Shown one piece after another: positions 35,071 to 45,840 of a DNA stretch of 64,000 nucleotides (position 1 is the stretch's first letter; every line of letters starts with the position of its first letter). Source of the stretch: Gnetum montanum (lineage: Eukaryota > Streptophyta > Gnetopsida > Gnetales > Gnetaceae). The notes beneath the pieces were generated by a model, which worked only from the letters and a program-made list of their open reading frames with translations, ran no database searches and had not been told where the DNA came from. The DNA lies in assembly GCA_015680685.1 (NCBI GenBank), contig MNCI01027417.1, positions 179,540 through 243,539 on the forward strand. Direction: 5' to 3'. The position numbers and the translations under genes are program-made.

Positions 35071-37500
35071 TTCTATTAAATTTATAGTTTTTGCTATTCT
35101 AGTGAAGAAGTCCTCATTGGTAAATTGGTTTGATATGGGTTCTACTCAGTTGTCAGCATCCCATTTCAAACTTGATAAATTATCAACTACAACATTTTTT
35201 GTCCCATTTTTATCAATCATTGTGATGTCAAAGTCTTGAAGAATCACAAGATGTCTTATCACTTTAGGACTAAACGTTGGCTTGTTCATTAAAAATTGGA
35301 TGGCACTATGGTTTGTGTGGACATAGATTTGGTAATCGAGCATCTAGTGTCTAAATTTTTCAGGTGCATACACCATGGACATAAGCTCCTTTTTAGTTAT
35401 GGTGTAGTTTAATTTTGCTCTAGTGATGCTCCTACTGGCATAATATATGTAGTACAGTCTCTTTTAATCATGAAGTTATGTCAATACTGTGCCAAATGCA
35501 TAATTGAAGGCATTAATCATGATATGAAAAGGCCTTGACTAATTCAAAGCTTGAAGGATTGGTGTATCAACTAACTTCTATTTCAAAGTTTCAAATGCCT
35601 TTTCATATGACTTAGTCCACTCAAAAGGTGCATCCTTCTTTTTGAGTTTTACTAGTAGTTTGGCTATTTTTGAGAAGTTTTCAATAAATATTTTGTAGTA
35701 TCCTGTATGGCCCAATAAGGATCTTGCATCTTTTATTATTTGCAACCTTTGAGTGATATTTTGGATGACTCTAATTGTTTTAGGATCTAACTCTATACCC
35801 CTTTGGGAGAGTTTGTATCCTAGTACTATTCCTTCTTGGACCATAAGATGCCTCTTCTACCAATTGAGCTTTATATTAGCTTCAACACATCTTTTAGGTA
35901 CTTGCTTCAATCGGTCCATAGCTTGTTTGAAATCCAACCCATATGTGGAGAAATCATCCATGAAAGCTTCAATACCATTACCTATATGCTTTTGGAAAAT
36001 GCTTAAAACCAGTCCTTGGAAGGTTGTTAGTGCATTGCATAGACTAAAAAGCATTTTTTGGTAAGCAAATGTTTTCCATGGATTGGTGAACATGGTTTTC
36101 TCTTGATCCTCTAGTGCAATGTAGATTTGATTGTATCCATTGTACCCATCTAGAAAACTNAAATGTAGATTTGATTGTATCCATTGTACCCATCTAGAAA
36201 ACTATAGTACTCATGTCCTAAAATTGCATATGGGACTTGATCAACAAATGATAATGAGAAATGATCCTTAAATGTGGTTGAATTCAATAGCCAAAAGTTG
36301 ATGTAGACGTGCCATTTGCCTCCCTTCTTTGGAACTATCACTAAAGGGCTTATCCATTCACTATCTCCAATTAGATAAATGAATTCTACCTTCCGCAATT
36401 TTTCCAATTCTTGCTTGACTACCTTCTTGAGTTTAGGATTAAGTCTTCATTGAGGTTGACATTTTGGTTTGACTATAGGATCAGTGTAGATTCGATGTTG
36501 GCAAATTTGTGGATGAATTCCTATGATCTCATCATAAGACCACATGAATGCTATAGGCCATCTGTTAAGCACTTCCACTAGTTTTCCTTGTTTTTTTCCT
36601 TGTCTAGGTTGGTGTTGATAATTACTAACTTCTTGCTATTTAGAAATGTGTAGTCTAATGTTGCTAGTAGGGCTTTCAATTCTAGCGGTTCTAGTTCCAT
36701 TGTATTTTGGATTTCTAAGTGTCCCTAGTCTATTTCTTTCTTCTATTTGTTCTAAGGGTAAGAGTGTCTTGTCCTTAGTTGTTCCAACTTATCTATTTTT
36801 GCCACGTAGGTATTGATGATATGTTCTTTTGGTTCCATGTACTTATCAAATTGGATTTCTTCACTAGTAATCAGCCATTGGCTGCCCTCTTGTTGGGTGG
36901 TTGCTGCATACAGGCAATTTTGCATAAAAATTGTTTCTATGCATTAATTACATGCCTTGGTCTCTTTTCATTCAATGGCCCAAATTTTTTGCATGCAACT
37001 ACACTCATGCTCACTATATGCAATACATGGAATCCTTCATCTATGTATGATTTAGACTTCATCTTCCTTGGATAAATCATGAATTTCAAACTTAGCACTC
37101 ATGATGCTAAGCCAAGCTCTTTCCATGATAATTGGGAACTCTTCCTTATTTTTTCCCACATGAATTACGAGAAAATCAGTAGGATAGGACCAACCACTGA
37201 TGGTGGTAATCACATCATTCACCTAGCCAAGTGGAATTGTGATTGATTGGTCTGCAAGCTCTAAACAAATGTTGCTTTTCTTTAGTGGTGGAAGGTTCCA
37301 GGCCTGGTACATGTCTTGAGATATCAGATTTATTCTAGACCTAGAGTCTAATAGAGCTTTGCATGGTTTTTGTCATGCTATTTGGAAATAAATCAAGGGA
37401 CTTCCTGGGTCAGTTATTTTCTATGAAAGAGCCCTTACCTTGATCCAATGGGTTACTGTTTGTGTGAGCATGACAGTTGTGATGTTTGAACTTGTTGAAG
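35071..37500 (-). pseudogene. Ath3 protease, reverse transcriptase and RNase H remnant
   Basis: The protease site reads LLDSRSRINLIS at 37318-37365 (Gly of DSG lost). RT shows DSEWISPLVIVPKKGGKWHV (36407 to about 36330), FLDGYNGYNQIYI (about 36190) and the catalytic AFMDDF at 35951-35968. GHTGYYKIFIENFSKIAK lies at about 35715-35660, and the RNase H region with HTNHSAIQFLMNKP at 35143-35343. The N at 36160 with duplicated flanks sits inside RT. Stops and frame changes are frequent. Confidence 0.9.
36118..36203. other. Single N flanked by a 42-bp direct duplication
   Basis: The N at 36160 separates 36118-36159 from an identical copy at 36162-36203. It is probably an assembly join, not biology. 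Confidence 0.8.
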
Positions 37501-38089
37501 TTGAAATCTTATTACATTGGAAAGGACTCAATGTGAATGGGGTGGAGTTAGACATGTTTCTCATTTGCTAAGTCTTCTCTGGACTTGTTTTGAAGAACGA
37601 TCATTTTTTGGGTTGAGACTCATAAGTAACCTTTCATGTGTATTGACTACCCTTGTAGCACTTTTTGGCTAAGGTTGTGATGGAAAGTTTCCTCACATAA
37701 CAAGAGATGGCACTGGTGGCATAGGAATAAAGTGTTGAGTAGAAGGTCCAGTTGTTGGTGGATGCATGTATAAGTTGGAATTAGTCCTTGGCGATATTGA
37801 TATGTGATATTCTACTAAAAGGTACTATGGGGTTTGAATAGTTGCATGATCAGGTGAGACTAGATGTTAAACATAATATCCATAAGGATCAGGTTGTCGA
37901 TATGGATACTATTGGCATGATGGTGGTTGGCCCATGATTGTGGCTACTACCACTACGTATTCCTCTTGTGGCTACGGTAAGGCTCCACTAGGATAGTACG
38001 TTGGTTAAGGTTGTCATCTATAGTTACCTTGAGGATAAGGTAACTATTTGGGCATTTGCTTTTGAATAAATCATGGATTAAGTGTGTAT

Positions 38090-39997
38090 GTCCTAGTTTC
38101 TTGTAGATGTACCATGACTGGACAACATCCCTTAGGGTGTTCATACTAGCACATGGTGCAACCTTCATCATTTGTGGAGCTAGTGTCTAAGTGCCCAGCT
38201 ACTAAAGCAACTTTGCCCTTTTATCCAAATTCCCTCTTATTCTTTTTATCTCTGCCTCTATTGAGTGCTTGTTCTACTTTCTCCTTCACAATCTTTAGTG
38301 CTTTTGTACATCGTTCATCTACTGAATCCCACATTTTGCTACTTATGCTACTACATTGACAATAGATTTCTAAATCGACAGTGTCTCTTTCCTAATGACC
38401 TATTCCAAGGTTTCTTCCTCTTGGGTTTCATAGGCTCATACATCTCTTTTCCGGATTGATGGGTTCCTATTATATTCTTTAGCTGATTCTCTTTTTCTAA
38501 GTTCTCCTTTTCTTTTGCCACTTGGTCGATGAGTTTTTGAATTCGATGGGCGGTCAATTTTAATAGTCTTTCTTGGGCATAAACCTCAAGGGTCTCTCTT
38601 TTTTTGCTTCTCAGCCCATCTATGATGTGCCTCAACTATTCCTTTGATGAAAATTTGTAGCCTAGGCATTTGTATAATAGTGAATAATATTTGTCCACTA
38701 CTACATCAAGGATCTCATGAGTTCCTTGTTTCTAGTTTTGGATTTTTTTTCTTAGATTTGACACTTGTGTATAGGTCTAATATTTATCATTAAATATTTC
38801 AAGCATGGTACTCCAACATTTGATGAATTCAGGTTCTAATGACTTGTACTAGCTTTTTGCTTCCTTCACAAGTGTTCTGGGAAACAACTTTAATTTCTGC
38901 CAATCACTCTCTATGTTTTGAAGGACACAGGCATCATGAAATTCTTAAAGGTGATGTTGTGAATCAGCATTGTAACCTCCTTCAAATTGGGGCATGTTAT
39001 TCATATCTAGTCATTTGATTCGACTATCTCTCATGTGCTTAGTTGATATGTAGACTGCTTCTTGAATGTTGATCATGCTCTGGGTTGCCATAATGGGTTC
39101 ATCATCATGATTAGGTTTAAAGGCTATGTGGTAGCAGTGACCCCTTCTATGCTCATGCCTTTCTTGATCCTCTCTTTTATCTTTTTACCTTCTTCTTTCA
39201 TACTCCTCATCTTCTGAATTAGAATACGTTGTGTATTGATCATGATGACCATGAGCTCTTCTTTTTTCCTTATCAAAGTATCAGTACTTGTGTTGTCTCC
39301 TATCATAGTCCTTTGATGATCATGATGAAGTTGAGGAGGTAGCAGGAGAATGGTGTCGACTGGTTCTCCTTTCATGACTCTTGTGAGTTTCCTTGTAGGA
39401 CTTACTAGGATCCCTTGGCTTAGAGTCCCGCTTGTATCTTGAGTCAATAGCCTCTCCCTTTTGTGTCTCTACCAGAGTAGAGTGAAGTTAGGCTTTGACA
39501 AGTTCCTCTAGTCTAACGATAAGTTTCTTTGATGGATCCTCATGGTTTTGGTGGAGTTGTTCCGAAATGAATTGATCAACATTAAGCTCTTCTATAACAA
39601 CAAATGTGTTGGCTTGTTTCCATTTGGTATGAACATGTTTGACCTCCATAGCAGCATCTTTCTTTATCTGCTCCCTTGTAGGTTCATAGGATCTACCCAT
39701 GTGTTGAGTCACATGATACCCTTCTTGAATCTGATCCAAGTGCATTTCCCTTAGAGAAGGTTGTAGCATGTTTAGTGCTGCATGTTCAGGAGGTAGGACT
39801 ATGTTGCCTTGCATGTCTCTCCACCTCATTTTTTTATCTTGAGGAAATATGAAGGTAAGGTCTAGATGGTTTGGATCAGTGTGAGCATAAGTAATACGTG
39901 TCTGCGTTGGCATTCCCCATTCTTCTTCATCAACAATTCTATCACTACTCCTTTTTGTTTTGTTAGCAAGTGATAGTTGATCATTATGTGAAGCCAT
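38090..39997 (-). pseudogene. Ath3 gag remnant
   Basis: The ATG at 39997 begins MASHNDQLSLANKTKRSSD and is open for 169 codons (to 39488). A basic Ser/Arg/His-rich extension follows (39480-39130; RRTSRHHSP and an STSSSS run). The Retrotrans_gag-like domain spans about 38990-38560, including IIDGLRSKKRETLEVYAQE at 38635. A Lys/Glu-rich coil comes next, then the C-x2-C-x3-H-x4-C cluster at about 38126-38165. It would form the virus-like particle. It is the best-preserved long gag in the window but still has stops. Confidence 0.82.
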
Positions 39998-40116
39998 GTT
40001 ATCTTCTCTTAAATGGTTTGTGTTAAGTGTGCTTTATATTAAGGTTGTGAAGATTAGAGGTACGTTATGATACAATGAACTTTAAAAAATTAATTACTTA
40101 GTATAACATTGACTTA

Positions 40117-40134
40117 TCCACTGCAATGGCACCA
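40117..40134 (-). other. Ath3 primer-binding site, tRNA-Asp type
   Basis: The minus strand reads TGGTGCCATTGCAGTGGA, 14 of 18 to the tRNA-Asp complement by position; two of the differences are transversions. It is one base inside the LTR. Confidence 0.78.
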
Positions 40135-40135
40135 A

Positions 40136-40997
40136 TGATGAGCGGTGGAGTATCCAACACCTAACCATATAAGATATGAGTGTTTATGCATAATCCTAGT
40201 TGAATTCCACAAATAAGATAGTGTGATTATACTAATAATTAATTAGCGTTTGTGATCATTGTCTTTCCACGTGAGTTAGTAAAATCAATGCATATGGTTT
40301 AACTCATGGTGAGGTATATGATGTTAATGTTGAACTGGCCATTAGGCTCCTAGTAAACATGAAGTGAAAGTAAAGGTTTCTAAATCTAAGTGATAGTAAA
40401 ATGAATCTAAACTTACCTATGTGATGAGCAATCAGTCCTGATCTTTTGGTCACACCTTGGACTTCATGCAACTATTGGGATTACCAAGTACCACACTACT
40501 GGGCATACCAATTGATAGTACTGCTGGGTTACCAAGTAGTTACACTTACATGCTTGAGATCAGCCGTACTCATTTTGCTTAATGACATTAAAAGTAAATT
40601 GCAATTGTAAACATTAACTATGAAAATAGTAACTAGTAAACTAATTAGAAACAGAAATAAAACTAAGTGTTGTTGCAATGATGTAGAGTAATCTTGCTCT
40701 TTATTGCCATGCATGCAATGCGTCCAAGTACATCACACTTGAATAAAGATTTTATTCAATTACAAAACATCACACTGCATGCACACACTCTTAGGTACTG
40801 AATTCAAGAAAAGAAATTGAAAGAGTTTTGTTACTATGCTAAAAAATCTATTGTGGATTTGTGCGACTAAGTGTTGCTTATATAGCTTGGCATGCACCTC
40901 GTGATATTGTTTATACAATAACATATGTTGAGATATGATAACGTATCTATGACATCATAGATACGATATTGTTGTCGCGAAAAAATTGGATTTATCA
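40136..40997 (-). mobile_element. Ath3 5' LTR (862 bp)
   Basis: The plus strand runs from TGATGAGCGG to GGATTTATCA. The U3 has GATACGATATTG and TACGTTATC-like motifs (40915-40975) and a TATATAAG box near 40880, both read on the minus strand. Confidence 0.92.
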
Positions 40998-41127
40998 TCA
41001 ATAAGCTTGTTTTGTTTATAATGAATTATTGTAGTTGGGCATGAAGCATCCATATTTTTAGAAAGTTTTATAGAATTTCCAATCTAACAACCACCAAGAT
41101 AATCATGTTTTGAAAACAACCCCTTAC

Positions 41128-41271
41128 TAGTGAGGTGTTAGCCTAGTGGTATGGGTCTTGGCCTAGTAACTCTAGGTCATAAGTTTGGTTCTACTAGGTA
41201 GCACAGAGTTATAAACTTCTATAAATCTTGGGGTGTACCTATGTTTCAATTATTTCGGGTTCCAACACCCC
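41128..41271 (+). mobile_element. tRNA-derived SINE with 24-bp TSD
   Basis: Box A TAGCCTAGTGGT lies at 41139-41150, with a box-B-like GGTCATAAGTTTGGTTC about 30 bases further on. The element is flanked by 24-bp direct repeats, 41104-41127 and 41272-41295, differing at two positions (CATGTTTTG start). This gives the element boundaries and supports target-primed insertion. Other copies: 13132, 13290, 43270. Confidence 0.78.
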
Positions 41272-41820
41272 CATGTTTTGCAAACAACCCCTCACAATAA
41301 AACCTACCCTACAATGAAGGCATATAAATGAATATTGAATTCCAACCTCCAATAATTCAGTCTCAACTCCATCCATTTGGTTAGTTGGTTAGCTCACATA
41401 GCATTACATTGCATGTCAGCTTTATTTTATCATCATTTGGTGGACTTAAGTTGAAAAAGTTATTAGGTATTGCAATTTGCTTTTTATTCTTGTAGCATTC
41501 TTTTTCTATTTTTAAGTAACACTTTGGTAAGAAGTAAAGCTCAACACCCCCATGTTTTGCAAACAACCCCTCACAATAAAACCTACCCTACAATGAAGGC
41601 ATATAAATGAATATTGAATTCCAACCTCCAATAATTCAGTCTCAACTCCATCCATTTGGTTAGTTGGTTAGCTCACATAGCATTACATTGCATGTCAGCT
41701 TTATTTTATCATCATTTGGTGGACTTAAGTTGAAAAAGTTATTAGGTATTGCAATTTGCTTTTTATTCTTGTAGCATTCTTTTTCTATTTTTAAGTAACA
41801 CTTTAGTAAGAAGTAAAGCT
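41263..41820. repeat. 279-bp tandem duplication, nearly identical copies
   Basis: The copies at 41263-41541 and 41542-41820 differ at one base that I can find (TTTGG versus TTTAG near the end). Each begins CAACACCCCCATG. The first copy overlaps the SINE's right TSD, so the duplication is younger than the SINE. The matching minus-strand ORFs in both copies are a consequence, not genes. Confidence 0.9.
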
Positions 41821-42182
41821 TATAAGTGTGCTTTGAAGAAGGCAAAAAGAGATTAGTTTCTTATATAATGTGGGATTTTTTAGAATTGGTTGTAAGGATG
41901 AATTTGAAAAGACATCACCGAAACTTTTATTTTTCAAAATTAAATTCTCTCTTAAATGTTGATGATCTAATCTACTTTAAATTTTTTAATTATTATTTAT
42001 TTTTTTAAGAGTTTGAGACCGTGTCCCTTTTCTAGTGTTAAAAGCCCTACTCTTTTGAACATCAAAAGCCTTACATGGATTCGTATACTCAAGTTAGTGT
42101 CTTTAGGCAAAACCTTAAGGCCACCTCACATAATGTTACATTCTAAGGTACCACATTCAAACAGTTGCATTTATTTGCATAT

Positions 42183-42312
42183 TAATAAAGTAACATAGGG
42201 ACAACCTTAAACCTTGACTCCATACCTTTTCAAAATAATATTTTGCATCTTAATAAGGTAACATAGGGTTAACCTTAAACCTTGACTCCATACCTTTTCA
42301 AAATAATATTTT
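42183..42312. repeat. 68-bp tandem duplication
   Basis: TAATAARGTAACATAGGG starts at 42183 and again at 42251, and the following ~44 bases are identical up to AATAATATTTT. Confidence 0.85.
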
Positions 42313-42469
42313 AAAGGATAATAACGAATGAAGTCTACGTACCTGCAACTTGAGAAGAAGGTACAGTGGTGGGATCACCTAGCTTTGAACCCAGCATTTA
42401 AGTAGAGCAAATAAAGAGGGCGCTTAAAATAATTTAACTTAAACGTAATTTATAATTCATAATCGGTAC

Positions 42470-42514
42470 CTGAGCACTACACATGCAAACAGCAAAACAA
42501 ATCTTGTACGTGAC
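42470..42514 (-). other. Weak candidate exon
   Basis: On the minus strand, TTGATTTAG precedes and GTACCG follows 45 open bases (15 codons, VTYKICFAVCMCSAQ). Just downstream, 42397-42343 is open from an ATG (MLGSKLGDPTTVPSSQVA) and ends at a strong donor, GCAG before GTACGT. I cannot connect the two without a stop and do not recognise the protein. It may be a gene relic. Confidence 0.2.
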
Positions 42515-42542
42515 CTAAATCAAGCACAGGAGTATTACTGGC

Positions 42543-42658
42543 AACAAAAATATTCAGGAAACTACTAAGCCACATCCATGATTATGCCTGGTTATCAAAC
42601 AACAAAAATATTCAGGAAACTACTAAGCCACATCCATGATTATGCCTGGTTATCAAAC
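42543..42658. repeat. 58-bp perfect tandem duplication
   Basis: Positions 42543-42600 and 42601-42658 are identical (AACAAAAATATTCAGG start). Confidence 0.9.
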
Positions 42659-42960
42659 AAAACATGAAAAGCCAACATGGAAACAGGGAAATTAACAGCA
42701 AAGGAGGAAATACAGGAGTAGCAGAAGCCTCCGCTGAACGTGGCCATGGAGTTGGAGGTGGAAAAGAAGAGCCGGTTTTCTGTTGTGTTATTCTCAGTAA
42801 CTCTGAATTTTATTCTGCATTGTTTGCGGTTGCTATTCCGCCGAATTACATTCTTTATGAGTTGAGGACCATTCATTTATTTGAAAAAATAACAATGCAT
42901 GCATGTAAGAAACTCTGCGCGCAGGGCACCTGCTCTAATTCTCTAGAAGAGTGCGGATAG
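42640..42960. other. Less AT-rich segment with overlapping open frames, unrecognised
   Basis: Base composition here is visibly more balanced than in the surrounding sequence. The plus strand is open 42664-42960 (98 codons, starts MKSQHGNREI, Cys-rich end). The minus strand is open 42876-42640 and includes MATFSGGFCYSCISSF. Neither resembles a family I know. It could be a host exon or a captured fragment. Confidence 0.3.
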
Positions 42961-43269
42961 TTAAGAAAGCCTGGTTGGTTGTTTGCAGCATTATTCCTTG
43001 GAATGTTTCATCAACCTCATGCTTTTTTTCTCCACATAAATCCTGTAGCATGTCTGTGTTATGGTATAAGTACAAACTTGTTGGTGGACATTTTAATGTC
43101 TGGATAAGTTTTTTTGCATAACTTCCGGGGTAGTGAAAAAAAAGAAGCTATTTCGAGAAATTGAAGAAATCAAAGAACACTGCAGTAAAACAGTTTTAGG
43201 ATATGTTCTAAAATATTTATATTTATGGACACGGATTGAAGCCTGGAACTCTCGAGCATGTAAATTGGC
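42961..43269. other. Host DNA, nothing recognised
   Basis: AT-rich stretch without open frames, RNA genes or repeats that I can support. Confidence 0.4.
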
Positions 43270-43416
43270 GGTGTTGCAACTTCAAATAATTGTATTATAG
43301 GTACAGTCAAGATTTATAGTACAATTAGAATTTTATAACTCAGCATTACTTACTAGAATTAAACCCATGACCTGACGTTTTCAAATCAAGAGTCTTACCA
43401 CTAGGCTAACACCTCA
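43270..43416 (-). mobile_element. tRNA-derived SINE, minus-strand copy (147 bp)
   Basis: The reverse complement starts TGAGGTGTTAGCCTAGTGG with an intact box A and a box-B-like GTCATGGGTTTAATTC. It ends near GAAGTTGCAACACC, as in the copy at 41128-41271. No convincing flanking repeat was found. Confidence 0.72.
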
Positions 43417-43690
43417 TTGTTTACATTTTGTTAGAACAATTTTTGTGTATGCTAGATTTGTTACATATAAATTTTTGATACAATTAAATCATGAGATAGC
43501 TATGCATGGTTCACTCTATTAGAGCATGTTTTTGTGGCAATAATAAGTTCCTTGCAAGTCTTATGTTAGTAAATTTGCATGTTCATGACTTGATATTAGG
43601 GAAAGGGCTTTGAGCAACAAAGGCACAAGGATCTTGATAAAAAAAAGCCATAATGATCAGCTAATTTTAAAGAATGTTAAGAATTCAAGG

Positions 43691-43711
43691 TTTAGGGTTT
43701 AGGGTTTAGGG
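43691..43711 (+). repeat. Interstitial plant telomere motif (TTTAGGG)3
   Basis: Three perfect TTTAGGG units. Isolated and short, so it is not evidence of a chromosome end. Confidence 0.85.
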
Positions 43712-44149
43712 TTCTTCATTATGTTTTCAATTGAATAGCAAATTATCTACAATAGAAAAAGGAAAATAAATGACCTTAACAAAAAAATGGATGACCTTTG
43801 ACACAATGCATATAGATGTAAGAAAGCATCCTTATAATCAATTTTATACTATTGACAAAAATAAACAAGTACATATAGAGTAAACAACTTTTATTAGAAT
43901 CAACAAGTAAATGGGGTTGGCGACACTCAAAATAGTTTAACTATTAGCACATTTCAAAACATGTAGCCAACATGATACATTAAAAAATTATAAAGAAATA
44001 AAACAATGTCTTAAATGTGAGTTGAACTAATAACCTCTTTTATAACAAGATAATGAGCTAACCAAAATTAGCAATATATTACTAGCCATAACATAAAATT
44101 TCACATGCTAATTTGTCATTATTAACTACATTGCAAGATATGCAACAAA

Positions 44150-44171
44150 GTCATCATCATCATCATCATCC
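44150..44171. repeat. (TCA)n microsatellite
   Basis: About seven TCA/ATC units in a row. Confidence 0.85.
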
Positions 44172-44378
44172 TAGCCTTGTCCTGATAAAATAGGGTTTGC
44201 TATATGAGTTCTTTTCACCATTTGCTTCTATGAAAAGTTAGATCTTTGTTTATTTGGAGTTTCTTCAAATCATCTTTGATCATGTGACTATTGTACATCG
44301 AATCTAGGAAATGCCCTATCATCTTCAAAATCTTAAAAAAAGAAAAAATCATCTATGAGATTTAGCAAGGTTTTATAG

Positions 44379-44645
44379 TTGGCTGCCAACCTAATGCTAA
44401 CCCTCCTTTTTTTGGATCCTAGCTTGGGACTGGCATTGGCAGAGTTAAGATATGCAACAAAGTATGAAAAGAAATCAAAATTCTTTCAAAATATGTTACT
44501 TCAAATTGCAAACATATTGAATCTAGATGACAATGCAATGAATACATATAAAAGACTTATGATGGATGTTGTGAATGATAGGAAAATTGGACACATTGAT
44601 GTTTGTTATTTGTTGTATGAACTTCCTTTGGATGAGTGTAGTTGA
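44379..44645 (+). CDS. Unrecognised open frame (88 codons)
   Basis: The frame starts MAANLMLTLLFLDPSLGLAL, hydrophobic at the N-terminus, then turns charged (KYEKKSKFFQNML, NILNLDDNAMNTYKRLMMDV) and stops after LPLDECS. The downstream sequence to about 44950 continues similar coding-like composition with stops, so this may be the open part of a larger decayed gene. I do not recognise the family; it resembles none of the retroelement proteins in this window. Confidence 0.3.
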   Translation: MAANLMLTLLFLDPSLGLALAELRYATKYEKKSKFFQNMLLQIANILNLDDNAMNTYKRLMMDVVNDRKIGHIDVCYLLYELPLDECS

Positions 44646-45840
44646 AAGTTTGAAAATTTGAATATTTTTAAAAAGGTATATAAAAAGGTTCTATTTAATT
44701 TGGAAGGAGTATCCTTGCGAAATTATTCTTGATTATTAGTTCCTCTAAGTATGGATGAGGAAAGATGGATAAATTAATGTTGGTCTAAGTTACTATTGAA
44801 TTATCCATTTAGAGGTGTTAGAAGTGATCTCGGTATAATTGATAAAGAAAACCTTCATGAATATTTTCAATGTGCATGTGCTATGGTTATTTTCAAAGAA
44901 TTGAACTTGGGATGCTTGGATTAAAGGATTGAGATAAATAATATTATTGGTTAGGTTTCTACTTTGGAGAAGTTGTTGCAAAGATTGCTAAATCTTTCAT
45001 TTACACTTTACAAGCACACAAATTTTGCCAAAAGTGAGATTGTACAATGGCAAATGCACAAATCTTGTTCTTCATGCATGCAAAAGTTGTGAAATTTTTA
45101 TACACAAGTTATGTCCCTTATTGACAAAGAAGATTCTCTTGGCCAAATTATAAATATAACTAAGCTAATTCTCTTACTAAGTTTGGTTCCTACACCCCAC
45201 CCTCTCTATTCTCATACCAGGCTTTGAATTTAGAAAGGGCCTTAGTTACAGGGGTGCTTCCTTTTATGGTCAATGGTAGGAGTGATGATATACTAGTGGA
45301 ATTTTATAAAACTTAAGAACGATGTTGAGAGAAATCATATCAAATTTTCTTGAGGTCATTCTCTTTTCCATTCCCACTTGGTACTTTCCTAGTTCATTAG
45401 GTATAAGATCATTAATTAATTTTTTAAGTTTTAATGTGAAAGAACCTTATGCATCTAGGATACTAATTTCCCATGGAATAGATGGAATGAGTGGATGTTA
45501 TGAACTCATTGCCTGATACCACTAGAAAATTGATAAGAGTGTTAGTAGAGAACATAATCCACAAATAAAAATTGTCCTTTTTGTTTAACTAATCATAATA
45601 ATGATAACTTATTTTAATACTTGCCATATCTGTAGTAGTAGTAAAAAAATTCAAGATTTCCAATCAAACTAGATGAAATTAATAAATGCAAAAAGAAAAA
45701 AGAAAAGGAAAAATATATAAAATAAACAAGGAAATATGCAAGAAAATGAAAAACATATAAAAAATGGTGCAAAATAAAAAGGTGAAAAATTGGTTAGCCT
45801 CATTAAGCTGTTAGTACGGATGGTCATCTCCCCCACAACT

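Larger units (their letters stand above)
27793..40997 (-). mobile_element. Ath3: complete Athila-like retrotransposon, decayed TSD
   Basis: Two LTRs (27793-28638, 3'; 40136-40997, 5') enclose PBS, gag, protease, RT, RNase H, integrase, spacer, U3-like module and extra ORF, all read on the minus strand. Total length is 13205 bp. The flanks are TTGAT (27788-27792) and TCAAT (40998-41002); both derive from TCGAT by one CpG transition each, on opposite strands. It is closely related to Ath1. Every frame has stops. Confidence 0.93.

Noticed and set aside
41128-41271. Functional tRNA gene
   Set aside because: Boxes A and B are present, but no cloverleaf can be completed; the body and direct repeats fit a SINE.
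41381-41845. Two nearly identical 61-codon minus-strand ORFs
   Set aside because: They are produced by the 279-bp tandem duplication; no domain or coding signal was seen.
43691-43711. Chromosome end
   Set aside because: Only three telomere units, with unrelated sequence on both sides.
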